A DNA stretch of 64,000 nucleotides, taken from assembly GCF_022758885.1 (NCBI RefSeq), contig NZ_JALEBH010000001.1, positions 3,131,501 to 3,195,500 on the forward strand, in the 5' to 3' direction. A program made the position numbers and the translations under genes. The first letter of the stretch is position 1. Each line of letters begins with the position of its first letter. Origin of the DNA: Sphingobium sp. BYY-5. GTDB taxonomy: Bacteria > Pseudomonadota > Alphaproteobacteria > Sphingomonadales > Sphingomonadaceae. Positions 33,045 to 40,891 of this stretch are shown here, piece after piece. Under the pieces are notes generated by a model, which saw only the letters and a program-made list of their open reading frames with translations, was not told the DNA's origin and did not search any database.

Positions 33045-34748
33045 GTGGACGACAAGAAGAATATCATTCTGGCGGTGCTGCTGACAGCAGCGATCCTGTT
33101 CGGCTGGCCCTATGTCTCGCATTATTTCTTCCCGACGGCCAATCCGCCGGCGACGAAGATCGAGGGCGGCAAGACCACGCCGGTCGCTGCGCCCGGCACC
33201 GACACGGCGGACGGCCCAGGGGTGATTCGCGATCGCGCGGCCGTGCTCAAGGAAAGCCCGCGCGTGGCGATCCGCACGCCCAAGCTGATCGGATCGATCA
33301 ACCTCAAGGGCGCGCGCATCGATGACATCGTGCTGCCGACCTACAAGGAAACCATCGCCAAGGATTCGCCCGACGTCCGCCTCTACAGCCCCAGCGGCAC
33401 GCAGGATGCCTATTTCGCCGGCTTCGGCTGGCAGGGCGAAGGCCTCAAGGCGCCGAACAAGGACACGCTCTGGACCGCGCAGGGCAGCGCGCTGACCCCG
33501 ACCAGCCCGGTCACGCTGACCTGGAACAACGGCGTCGGCCAGATTTTCGAAATCCGCCTGTCGGTCGACGAAAATTACATGATCTCGGCCGCGCAGAAGG
33601 TGTCGAACACCGCCGCCGGCGCAGTGGGCGTGAAGCCCTATGCCTATATCAGCCGTACCGGCATCCCCAAGGACCCCGATACCTGGACCATCCATATCGG
33701 CCCGATGGGCGTGTTCAACGGCGCCGCCAATTATGACGTGAACTACAAGGATCTGGACAAGGGGCCGTCGACCCAGAGCTTCCAGTCCAAGGGCGGCTGG
33801 ATTGGCTTTACCGACAAATATTGGCTTTCGGCACTGGTTCCCGGCACCGACGCCGATTTCGCCGGACAGTTCCGTAAAGGGGCAGGCACGCAGTATCAGG
33901 CTGACGTCGCGCTCGATTCGACCACGCTGGCCCCCGGCAAGGCGGCGACGCAGACGCTGCGCCTGTTCGTTGGTGCAAAGGAAGTGAAGACGCTCCAGGC
34001 CTATGAGCGGGACGGCGTCAAACTGTTCGACCGCGCGATCGATTGGGGCTGGTTCTACTGGTTCGAACAGCCGATCTTCGCGCTGCTCCACTGGCTGTTC
34101 ACCGTCATCGGCAATTTCGGCGTGGCCATCATCTGCCTGACGCTCTGCGTCCGCGCCCTGATGTTCCCCGTCGCCCAGCGACAGTTCGCCAGCATGGCGG
34201 CGATGCGCGCGGTGCAGCCGAAGATGAAGGCGCTCCAGGAAAAATATAAGGACGACAAGCCCAAGCTCCAGCAGGAGATGATGGCGCTGTACAAGAAGGA
34301 GAAGGTCAATCCGCTCGCCGGCTGTCTGCCCATCTTCATCCAGATTCCGATCTTCTTCGCCCTCTACAAGGTGCTGATGCTGACGATCGAAATGCGTCAC
34401 CAGCCTTTCGTCCTGTGGATCAAGGATCTGTCCGCGCCCGATCCGCTGCACATCCTGAACCTGTTCGGCCTGCTGCCCTTTACCCCGCCGTCCTTCCTGG
34501 CGATCGGCGTGCTGGCGCTGCTGCTGGGCATTTCGATGTGGTTGCAGTTCAAGCTGAACCCGGCGCAGATGGACCCGATGCAGCAGCAGGTCTTCGCGAT
34601 CATGCCCTGGATGATGATGTTCATCATGGCGCCCTTCGCCGCGGGCCTGCTGGTCTACTGGATCACCAACAACTGCCTGTCGATGGCGCAGCAATGGTGG
34701 CTGTACAAGCGCCACCCCGTGCTGAACACCGCGACGGCCGCGAAGTGA
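33045..34748 (+). CDS. yidC: Membrane protein insertase YidC/Oxa1/Alb3
   Basis: 567 residues from GTG 33045 (MDDKKNIILAVLLTAAILFG is the first helix). A periplasmic beta-sandwich domain follows (~residues 50-330), then five core helices with LFTVIGNFGVAIICLTLCVR, QEKYKDDKPKLQQEMMALYK (cytosolic coiled coil) and MDPMQQQVFAIMPWMMMFIM; the C-terminal helix has ITNNCLSMAQQWWLYKRH. The hydrophilic-groove Arg appears in LCVRALMFP. It inserts membrane proteins with or without SecYEG. A repeat element separates it from engB. Length is slightly above E. coli (548). Confidence 0.95.
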   Translation: MDDKKNIILAVLLTAAILFGWPYVSHYFFPTANPPATKIEGGKTTPVAAPGTDTADGPGVIRDRAAVLKESPRVAIRTPKLIGSINLKGARIDDIVLPTYKETIAKDSPDVRLYSPSGTQDAYFAGFGWQGEGLKAPNKDTLWTAQGSALTPTSPVTLTWNNGVGQIFEIRLSVDENYMISAAQKVSNTAAGAVGVKPYAYISRTGIPKDPDTWTIHIGPMGVFNGAANYDVNYKDLDKGPSTQSFQSKGGWIGFTDKYWLSALVPGTDADFAGQFRKGAGTQYQADVALDSTTLAPGKAATQTLRLFVGAKEVKTLQAYERDGVKLFDRAIDWGWFYWFEQPIFALLHWLFTVIGNFGVAIICLTLCVRALMFPVAQRQFASMAAMRAVQPKMKALQEKYKDDKPKLQQEMMALYKKEKVNPLAGCLPIFIQIPIFFALYKVLMLTIEMRHQPFVLWIKDLSAPDPLHILNLFGLLPFTPPSFLAIGVLALLLGISMWLQFKLNPAQMDPMQQQVFAIMPWMMMFIMAPFAAGLLVYWITNNCLSMAQQWWLYKRHPVLNTATAAK

Positions 34749-34756
34749 CACCCCCA

Positions 34757-34880
34757 ATCCTCCCCTTGCAGGGGAGGTGGCGGGGCGAAGCCCTGACGGA
34801 GGGGTGTTACCCTAACGATGGCGGGACACCCCTCTACCACCGCCTTCGACGGCGGTCCCCCTCCCCTTATAGGGGAGGAT
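34757..34880. repeat. Palindromic repeat element between yidC and engB (GGGGAGG family)
   Basis: About 124 bases bounded by ATCCTCCCCTTGCAGGGGAGG (left) and CCTCCCCTTATAGGGGAGGAT (right). It contains GGAGGGGTG and CACCCCTC arms around the centre and a CGCCTTCGACGGCG hairpin. It ends eight bases before the alternative start of engB and 13 bases before the chosen ATG. Same family as copies at 32638 and 44232. Confidence 0.8.
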
Positions 34881-34893
34881 GAAAGAGAAGACG

Positions 34894-35541
34894 ATGACCG
34901 ACCAAGAAAAGCCGGAACTGATCGAGGAAGCGCGCAAGCTGTTCGCCGGGCCGATCGCATTCCTCAAGTCCGCGCCGGACCTTAAATTCCTGCCCGACAT
35001 GGCGGTGAACGAGGTAGCCTTCGCGGGCCGCTCCAATGTCGGCAAGTCGTCGCTCCTCAATGCGCTGACCAACCGCAACGGCCTTGCGCGCACGTCCAAC
35101 ACGCCGGGCCGCACGCAGGAACTGAACTTCTTCGACGTGGGTGATCCGCTACGCTTCCGCCTGGTCGACATGCCCGGCTATGGCTATGCCAAGGCGCCCA
35201 AGGATATCGTGCGCAAGTGGAAGTTCCTGGTGAACGACTATCTGCGCGGGCGGGCCGCGCTCAAGCGGGCGCTGGTGCTGATCGACAGCCGCCACGGCAT
35301 CAAGGATGTCGACACCGACATGCTCGACATGCTGGACGGCGCGGCGGTCAGCTACCGCATCGTCCTCACCAAGACCGACAAGATCAAGGCGAGCGACCTC
35401 GCCGCCGTGACGCAGGCGGTTGCGGACGCGATCCGCAAGCGCCCCGCCGCCCATCCCGACATCATCGCCACGTCGAGCGAAAAGGGCATGGGTATCCCCG
35501 AACTGCGCGCCGCCGTGCTGGAAAGCGTGATGGGGGGGTAA
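34894..35541 (+). CDS. engB: GTP-binding ribosome-biogenesis protein EngB (YihA/YsxC)
   Basis: 215 residues from ATG 34894. Ras-like GTPase motifs are visible: G1 [10 protein letters not shown]3 DMPGYGYA, G4 TKTDK and G5 TSSEKG. EngB aids assembly of the 50S subunit. An ATG 15 bases earlier is in frame, but its Shine-Dalgarno lies only 1 base upstream, and conserved sequence starts with [20 protein letters not shown]. The gene continues the rpmH-yidC module; the repeat directly before it may supply the leader. Confidence 0.94.
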   Translation: MTDQEKPELIEEARKLFAGPIAFLKSAPDLKFLPDMAVNEVAFAGRSNVGKSSLLNALTNRNGLARTSNTPGRTQELNFFDVGDPLRFRLVDMPGYGYAKAPKDIVRKWKFLVNDYLRGRAALKRALVLIDSRHGIKDVDTDMLDMLDGAAVSYRIVLTKTDKIKASDLAAVTQAVADAIRKRPAAHPDIIATSSEKGMGIPELRAAVLESVMGG

Positions 35542-35616
35542 TCACGTGTATCAGATGCATTCTGCTGATCGCACTGCTATTCGGCAGTGTCGGCTTGTCT
35601 GATGGGGATTTTCCGA

Positions 35617-36255
35617 TCAGGCGTTGCGGATATAGATACCATTTGCAGGGGTGGAGGCAGCATATCTATAGTTATGCTCCAGCAAGAACTGGTCGATGGG
35701 CGCATATACCGGATCTCCATAGATCATTTCCACGCAAATCACGATCGGTTTCCATGTCGTGAGGTCTGCAGTTTCCAGAACGGCGAGATCATGGCCCTCC
35801 GCATCGACTGACAGAACGGCATAGTCATTCGGGACATTGTGATGTTCCAAAAGGCTCCTGAGCGGACATGTTTCCACGGAGATTGTCGTGGACCTCAGGT
35901 TGAATGGAACACCTTCTGCGGAAAGGGAAGATCCCATCTGCAAAAGGTCGCGATCCAGTTCGTCCGTTACGAAGAAATCGGCTATGCCTACTTCTAGTGA
36001 AATGGCTTTCTGTTCGACAATAACAGATGGTTTGTCTGCGTATAGGCTGCGGCAATAGTCGGCCAGCCGGGGGATTGGCTCGATCAAAAGGAGATCCCAA
36101 TCCCCTCTTCCGAAAAACCAGCTATTGCTCCAACTCCTTCCGTCATTGGCTCCTACATCCACGAAATATGGGGAGTATCGAGCCGTTGTAGTACCCAGGA
36201 CTGATGCAATCACCAGATCTTCATTAAACTGACTGAATGTTTCGTCGATCAACAT
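35617..36255 (-). CDS. FkbM-family methyltransferase
   Basis: 212 residues from ATG 36255. The SAM fold shows VDVGANDGRSWSNSWFFGRG (motif I), LLIEPIPRLADYCRSLYADK and LSVDAEGHDLAVLETADLTT, plus VICVEMIYG, as in FkbM-type O-methyltransferases that often modify sugars of surface polysaccharides or antibiotics. It is the only gene in its strand between engB and prfB, and its base composition is clearly AT-richer than that of its neighbours, suggesting lateral acquisition. The frame extends 63 codons further upstream without conservation. The acceptor is unknown. Confidence 0.85.
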   Translation of the reverse strand: MLIDETFSQFNEDLVIASVLGTTTARYSPYFVDVGANDGRSWSNSWFFGRGDWDLLLIEPIPRLADYCRSLYADKPSVIVEQKAISLEVGIADFFVTDELDRDLLQMGSSLSAEGVPFNLRSTTISVETCPLRSLLEHHNVPNDYAVLSVDAEGHDLAVLETADLTTWKPIVICVEMIYGDPVYAPIDQFLLEHNYRYAASTPANGIYIRNA

Positions 36256-36518
36256 GGAAAATATTCTCCGAACCGGGGAAACTGATAAACCATATTGGTT
36301 AACTGGATCACCTTCAACCCACAAGGGTAATCGGCAGCGGCAGGCGCGTTGCAGACCGTGTTGTAGGGGGGCATCCCGTTGGATCACAATCTGCTTGACG
36401 ATAATGGCTTTACCCTGTCGAAGCGTTCTCCTGTTTTTTGGCAAGTTCCGGGTTTGTGGGCTGCTGGGATTGCCTTATGCGCACCCGTTACGATTATATG
36501 ATTTTTGGAGTACGCATC

Positions 36519-37646
36519 ATGCGCGCCGAAGCGCAGCAATATATCGACCGTATCGACGCCGCGCTGGACTTGTTGCGCCGTTTTCTCGATTGGGACCGCG
36601 CGCTGCGCCGGCTGGATGAGCTGAACGCGCGTGTCGAGGACCCGACCCTGTGGGATAATCAGAAGGCGGCGCAGGAGGTGATGCGGGAACGCACCCGGCT
36701 CGATTCGGCGATCGGCGCAACCCGCGCGATCGAGACGGAAAAGACCGACACCGCCGAACTCATCGAAATGGCCGATACCGAAGGCGATGAGGATATGGTG
36801 GGTGAAGCCATCGCCGCGCTCAAGGCGCTGGCCGACCGTGCGGACGAGGACAAGATCAAGGCGCTGTTGGCAGGCGAAGCGGACGCCAGCGACACCTATC
36901 TGGAAATCCACGCCGGCGCGGGCGGCACTGAAAGCCAGGATTGGGCCGAAATGCTCAGCCGCATGTATCGGCGCTGGGCGGAACGGCGCGGCTACAAGGT
37001 GGAACTGGTCGACTATCAGGCAGGCGACCAGGCGGGCATCAAGTCCGCGACCTTCCTGTTCAAGGGCGAGAACGCCTATGGATATGCCAAGACCGAAAGC
37101 GGCGTCCACCGCCTGGTGCGCATCAGCCCCTATGACAGTTCGGCGCGGCGTCACACCAGCTTCTCGTCGGTCTGGGTCTATCCGGTGATCGACGACGACA
37201 TCGATATCGAGGTCAAGGAAAGCGACCTCAAGATCGACACTTATCGCGCATCGGGCGCGGGCGGGCAGCACGTCAACACCACCGACTCCGCCGTCCGCAT
37301 CACTCACGTTCCGTCGGGTATCATCGTTGCGTCGCAGAATGACCGCTCGCAGCACAAGAACCGTGCGACCGCGATGAACATGCTCAAGGCCCGCCTGTAC
37401 GAAGCCGAACTGCGGCGGCGTGAGGAAGCCGCGTCGAGCGACTATCAGGCCAAGACCGAGATCGGTTGGGGCCATCAGATCCGGTCCTACGTTCTCCAGC
37501 CCTATCAGTTGGTGAAGGATCTGCGCACTGGCGTTACCTCGACCGCGCCGGACGACGTGCTGGATGGCGCGCTCGATCCCTTCATGGCGGCCGCCCTGTC
37601 GCAGAAGGTGACGGGTGAGAAGGTCGATGTGGAGGATGTCGACTGA
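36519..37646 (+). CDS. prfB: Peptide chain release factor 2
   Basis: 375 residues. The GGQ tripeptide that catalyses peptidyl-tRNA hydrolysis is in SGAGGQHVNTTDSAVR, and the stop-codon-reading loop reads RISPYDSSARRHTSFSS, with SPY where E. coli RF2 has SPF; Tyr is, from memory, common in alphaproteobacteria. ATG 36519 has TTGGAG nine bases upstream. There is no in-frame TGA near codon 26, so the programmed +1 frameshift of E. coli prfB is absent. The stop overlaps the next gene by one base. The 263-base upstream gap is AT-rich near the FkbM gene. Confidence 0.95.
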   Translation: MRAEAQQYIDRIDAALDLLRRFLDWDRALRRLDELNARVEDPTLWDNQKAAQEVMRERTRLDSAIGATRAIETEKTDTAELIEMADTEGDEDMVGEAIAALKALADRADEDKIKALLAGEADASDTYLEIHAGAGGTESQDWAEMLSRMYRRWAERRGYKVELVDYQAGDQAGIKSATFLFKGENAYGYAKTESGVHRLVRISPYDSSARRHTSFSSVWVYPVIDDDIDIEVKESDLKIDTYRASGAGGQHVNTTDSAVRITHVPSGIIVASQNDRSQHKNRATAMNMLKARLYEAELRRREEAASSDYQAKTEIGWGHQIRSYVLQPYQLVKDLRTGVTSTAPDDVLDGALDPFMAAALSQKVTGEKVDVEDVD

Positions 37647-38380
37647 TGATGGTCCGGGTGGTTTTGGCGGGTGTGCTTGTCCTGCTGGCCGCCTGCGATC
37701 AGTTGACGGGCGGCAAGGAGGCCGAGCGTCCCGCCGCCGCGCGGGATTTTCCGCGCGCCGACCGCCCGGTCGCGCCGATCGTGTCGACCCGCTGGTCGAG
37801 CGAGGAGGCGCGCGACCGCGTCAATGAAGCGGAAGACATCATGGACCGCGCCGAGGTGCGATCCGGCATGACGGTGGCGGATCTGGGCGCGGGCGAGGGC
37901 TATTATACCGTCCGCCTGGCCGATCGTGTCGGCGCCAACGGCCGGGTGCTTGCCGAGGATATATTGCCTGAGGTGATCGAAGCGCTCTCGCGCCGCATCA
38001 CGCGGGAAAACTGGGACAATGTCAGCGTGAAGCTGGGCGCGCCCGAAGATCCTAAGCTACCCGGAAACAGTTTCGACCGCATCTTCATGGTCCATATGTA
38101 TCATGAGATTTCGGAGCCTTATGCCTTTCTCTGGCACCTCAGCCCCGCGCTCAAGAAGGACGGCGAACTGATCGTGGTCGACGCCAACCGGCCCACCGAC
38201 CAGCATGGTACGCCGCCTCGTTTGCTCACCTGCGAACTCGCCGCGATGGGTTTCCGCATGGAGCAACTGATCCCCAAGCCGACCGCCGGCGGTTATTTCG
38301 CACGCTTCCGCCGCATCGCCGCGCGGCCCGATCCGGCCAGCATCGTGCCCTGTACGCTGAACGACGGTAAGGAACGCTGA
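37646..38380 (+). CDS. Lipoprotein with class I SAM methyltransferase-like domain
   Basis: 244 residues. The N-terminus VRVVLAGVLVLLAACDQLTG has a lipobox (LLAAC), so the protein is probably a lipid-anchored periplasmic or outer-membrane protein. After a 40-residue linker it has VRSGMTVADLGAGEGYYTVR (SAM motif I), VLAEDILPEVIEALS and FDRIFMVHMYHEI, then DGELIVVDANRPTD. A methyltransferase fold outside the cytosol lacks SAM, so this is unusual; such proteins exist in several proteobacteria with unknown role. Overlap with the prfB stop suggests translational coupling. Conserved Cys at the C-terminus (VPCTLNDG). Confidence 0.8.
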   Translation: MMVRVVLAGVLVLLAACDQLTGGKEAERPAAARDFPRADRPVAPIVSTRWSSEEARDRVNEAEDIMDRAEVRSGMTVADLGAGEGYYTVRLADRVGANGRVLAEDILPEVIEALSRRITRENWDNVSVKLGAPEDPKLPGNSFDRIFMVHMYHEISEPYAFLWHLSPALKKDGELIVVDANRPTDQHGTPPRLLTCELAAMGFRMEQLIPKPTAGGYFARFRRIAARPDPASIVPCTLNDGKER

Positions 38381-38387
38381 TCCCCGC

Positions 38388-38543
38388 TCAGCTTTTGCGC
38401 CGCCAGCGCCGGAACAGAGACACCCCTACATATCCGCTGCCCAGCACGGCTGCGATCACGCCACCGGCCGAGGCCAGCGCCCAGGCGCCGGCCACGAGCA
38501 GTCCCGTCAGGAAATCGACGATGATAAGGGTGAGATGGATCAT
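38388..38543 (-). CDS. Small two-helix membrane protein
   Basis: 51 residues, not an obvious long frame but convincing in sequence: MIHLTLIIVDFLTGLLVAGA, WALASAGGVIAAVLGSGYVG, then VSLFRRWRRKS. Two membrane helices and a basic tail predict a small inner-membrane protein. It ends convergent with the lipoprotein methyltransferase, 8 bases from it, and starts 18 bases after the stop of the XpaC-like gene on the same strand, so it is probably the last gene of the telA operon. Function unknown. Confidence 0.55.
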   Translation of the reverse strand: MIHLTLIIVDFLTGLLVAGAWALASAGGVIAAVLGSGYVGVSLFRRWRRKS

Positions 38544-38561
38544 GTCAGGAACAAGACGGAG

Positions 38562-39278
38562 CTACTGCCCCAGTTCCTTGGCTTCCTGATATTTCAGTTC
38601 CAGAAAACGGTTCTGCGTCGCCAGCTTGTCGATATCGCCGCTCGCCAGGTTCTCGGTCATGCGGGCGATTTCGGCGTCGATGACGGACAGGCCTTCGATC
38701 AATTGCTTTTCCGGCACCCGGCCGTTGCGGGTCTCGCGCCGGAGCGGTTCCGGGATGGATTGATAACCCGTCACCAGTTCGGGAAGATGGTCGGAGAGAA
38801 GCCGCCGGATTTCCTGCGCCGCTGGCTCCTGCTCTCCCAGCCGTTCCAGTTGTGGCGCCAGTGTTTCGAGCTTCACGCCGATGCTGTCGACCAGGGTGAC
38901 GGCGGGGGCGGGCAGGGCCTTGCGCTGATTTTCCAGCCAGATTTCGGTCTTGAGCGGCAGGGCGGTCAATTCGGTTGCGGCCAGCGCTTCGGTCTTCACC
39001 TGGCTTTCCGTAGGGAGCAGCGCGATCAGCAGCACCGCCGCGATCATCACGCCCAGCGCGATCATCACCCCGGTCACGCCCAGCGGCAGGATGAAGCCTG
39101 CCACCGCGCTGCCCAGCAGCACCGCCAGCACGGCCCAGAACGCATATTTGACCTTGCGCAGCAGCCCGGCATTGCGCCGCTGGCGCGCGCGTGTCGACAG
39201 GCTGCGCCCGCGATCGCTATGACGGCGGAGGGTAGGTTCTATCCGGTCGCGAATATAACGATCGACATCGCTGGTCAT
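38562..39278 (-). CDS. XpaC-like membrane protein (partner of TelA)
   Basis: 238 residues from ATG 39278. Two membrane helices are near residues 43-85 (YAFWAVLAVLLGSAVAGFIL, GVTGVMIALGVMIAAVLLIA), followed by a long helical, partly coiled-coil region with LERLGEQEPAAQEIRRLL and MTENLASGDIDKLATQNRFL. In Bacillus and others, an XpaC-type protein (misnamed for indolyl phosphate hydrolysis) precedes telA; the same order is seen here with 130 bases between. The start was chosen because ATG 39278 lies at the beginning of protein-like sequence; further upstream is a repeat. It likely works with TelA at the membrane, which is an inference from the pair. Confidence 0.7.
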   Translation of the reverse strand: MTSDVDRYIRDRIEPTLRRHSDRGRSLSTRARQRRNAGLLRKVKYAFWAVLAVLLGSAVAGFILPLGVTGVMIALGVMIAAVLLIALLPTESQVKTEALAATELTALPLKTEIWLENQRKALPAPAVTLVDSIGVKLETLAPQLERLGEQEPAAQEIRRLLSDHLPELVTGYQSIPEPLRRETRNGRVPEKQLIEGLSVIDAEIARMTENLASGDIDKLATQNRFLELKYQEAKELGQ

Positions 39279-39293
39279 GATCTCAATCCCCAA

Positions 39294-39395
39294 ATCCGTT
39301 CGGGCTGAGCGAAGTCGAAGCCTTTGCCTGAGCGGAGGCGAAGGCACCACACTGTGTTCGGCGTAGCCCTTCGACTTCGCTCAGGGCGAACGGAT
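39294..39395. repeat. Inverted repeat (CCGTTCG/CTTCGACTTCGCTCA family) upstream of the XpaC-like gene
   Basis: Arms 39294-39320 and 39369-39395 are 27 bases long with two mismatches: ATCCGTTCG..CTGAGCGAAGT and its complement, separated by ~48 bases. It lies between telA and the XpaC-like gene, partly in the possible leader of the latter. A short relative is at 31983-32016. This is a common short repeat in sphingomonad genomes as far as I recall. Confidence 0.75.
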
Positions 39396-39408
39396 GGTGA
39401 AATTCCAC

Positions 39409-40626
39409 TCACCCCTCGATCGCGCTCAGCAGCGGATTGTCCGCGCGGACTTCCTTGGCGGCCTGCGCCTGACCTTCGGCGCGGGCGATATAGCCCTTGG
39501 ACTTTTCCACCTCGTTCGACAGCGTGTTCACCGTCGTCTTCATATTCTCCAGCGCCTTGAGCTTGAACGTGTCGATATTGTCCATCGTGTCGTAGATATT
39601 CTGGAACGCGCGCTGCAACGTCTCGATCGGAATGGTCGAAGAGGCCGCCTGCTCGTGGATCTGTGCGGTCTGGCTCTTGAGCAGTTCGCCGGTGCGGTCG
39701 ATCATGTTCGCGGTCGTAGTGTTGAGCGCGGTGATCTGTTCCAGCACCAGCCGCTGCCCGACCAGCGCCTGCGCGACCGTCACCGCCGTGCGCAGCGCCG
39801 CGACCGTGGTGGTGCTGGCGCGGTCCACGCCCTTCACCAGCTCGACATTATTCTTCTTCACCAGGTCCAGCGCCAGATAGCCCTGCACCGTCACCGCCAT
39901 CTGCGTCAGCAAATCCTGCGTGCGCTGGCGGATGTAGAAGAGCGCGCTCTCGCGGATCGCCTTGGCCTTGGTCGGATCGGTCGAATCCAGTTCCAGCGCC
40001 TTGGCCTCAAGCCGGGCGTCCATGGTCTTGCTGATATGCACCATCTGCTCCAGGCGGCCCATGGTCTGCCACATATTCTGGCGTTCCACGTCGATCGCGG
40101 CATTGTCCTTGATAAGGACGTCCTTGCCGCTAGCCAGGCTGCCGAGGATCGAATTGATATGGCTCTGCGCGCTCTTATAGCCGTCGAAATAGTCGCGCAT
40201 CTTGTTGCCGAAGGGGATGATGCCGAACAGCTTCTTGGGCGCCAGCAGATTGCCGCGCTTGCCGGGGTCCAGATCCTCCACCGTGCGGCGCAGTTCGGCC
40301 AGGTCGGCGCCGACCTTGGTGTCGCTGTCCATCGCGCGCACCGGCCGGTCGAGGAAGCGGTTGCTATGGCCCGCGGCCTCCGCAATCTCCTTGCGTCCCA
40401 TATTGGTGAGTTGGTCGACGCGCTGCCCGAACTCCGGCGAATTGGCGTCCTGCGCGACGAGATCGGCGACGAAGGCGTCAACCTTCTCGTCCAGCTTGGA
40501 TTTCTTCTCATCCTCGATCGGCACCAGCCCCGCCGCCTTTTCGGGCGCGATCACCGGCACCGGATCGGGCGGCGTCAGGTTCAGGGCGTCTACGGTTGCG
40601 GTCGTGGTGGGCGCGGTGCTGGCCAT
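39409..40626 (-). CDS. telA: TelA-family (toxic anion resistance) protein
   Basis: 405 residues, mostly helical with coiled-coil stretches. The family blocks are SKLDEKVDAFVADLVAQDAN, EIAEAAGHSNRFLDRPVRAM and VEDLDPGKRGNLLAPKKLFG, then NIYDTMDNIDTFKLKALENM near the C-terminus. TelA was named for tellurite resistance but its biochemical role is unclear; it is found with the XpaC-type protein and often with other stress genes. No signal peptide or membrane helix is visible, so it is cytosolic. The start MASTAPTTTATVDALNLTPP is followed by a Pro-rich linker. Co-oriented with XpaC-like and the small membrane gene. Confidence 0.88.
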   Translation of the reverse strand: MASTAPTTTATVDALNLTPPDPVPVIAPEKAAGLVPIEDEKKSKLDEKVDAFVADLVAQDANSPEFGQRVDQLTNMGRKEIAEAAGHSNRFLDRPVRAMDSDTKVGADLAELRRTVEDLDPGKRGNLLAPKKLFGIIPFGNKMRDYFDGYKSAQSHINSILGSLASGKDVLIKDNAAIDVERQNMWQTMGRLEQMVHISKTMDARLEAKALELDSTDPTKAKAIRESALFYIRQRTQDLLTQMAVTVQGYLALDLVKKNNVELVKGVDRASTTTVAALRTAVTVAQALVGQRLVLEQITALNTTTANMIDRTGELLKSQTAQIHEQAASSTIPIETLQRAFQNIYDTMDNIDTFKLKALENMKTTVNTLSNEVEKSKGYIARAEGQAQAAKEVRADNPLLSAIEG

Positions 40627-40774
40627 GTCGTCTCCTTGAAGCTGTCATATGTGACTATAACAGTTGCGCTTCAATGCGAAATATGGCCCGGCCCTGCGCC
40701 CGATGCAATTCAAACCGGGCCGGCGTGCGCCGTGGGAGCAAATAGCGCGCCATGTCGAACCGGATCGGTGGCGA

Positions 40775-40848
40775 CACCGGCCCTCACCCCCGCCCGGCCA
40801 CCCATATGATATTGCCGTTGGGTGGCCGGGCGGGGGTGAGGGCCGGTG
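40775..40848. repeat. 29-base perfect palindrome between telA and the aminotransferase
   Basis: The left arm 40775-40803 (CACCGGCCCTCACCCC then CGCCCGGCCACCC) is an exact complement of the right arm 40820-40848 around a 16-base loop. It lies in the 265-base gap between the minus-strand aminotransferase and telA. It has no coding role in either orientation that I can see. Confidence 0.8.
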
Positions 40849-40856
40849 CGGTCTTA

Positions 40857-40880
40857 AAAATGCGCTCTTCCGCGCATTTT
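40857..40880 (-). terminator. Terminator of the class V aminotransferase gene
   Basis: On the minus strand AAAATGCGC and GCGCATTTT (40857-40865 and 40872-40880) form a 9-base stem with a six-base loop, followed by an extra T and AAGAC. It begins 12 bases after the aminotransferase stop, and the T-rich end of the stem serves as the run. Confidence 0.75.
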
Positions 40881-40891
40881 CAAACAAGCTC

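Noticed and set aside
32991..34757. 588-codon open frame antisense to yidC
   Set aside because: yidC is unmistakable on the plus strand, and the antisense translation is rich in Arg/His/Gln/Gly without motifs.
36519..36700. Programmed +1 frameshift in prfB as in E. coli
   Set aside because: No in-frame TGA or CTTTGAC slippery site near codon 26; the frame is continuous from the ATG.
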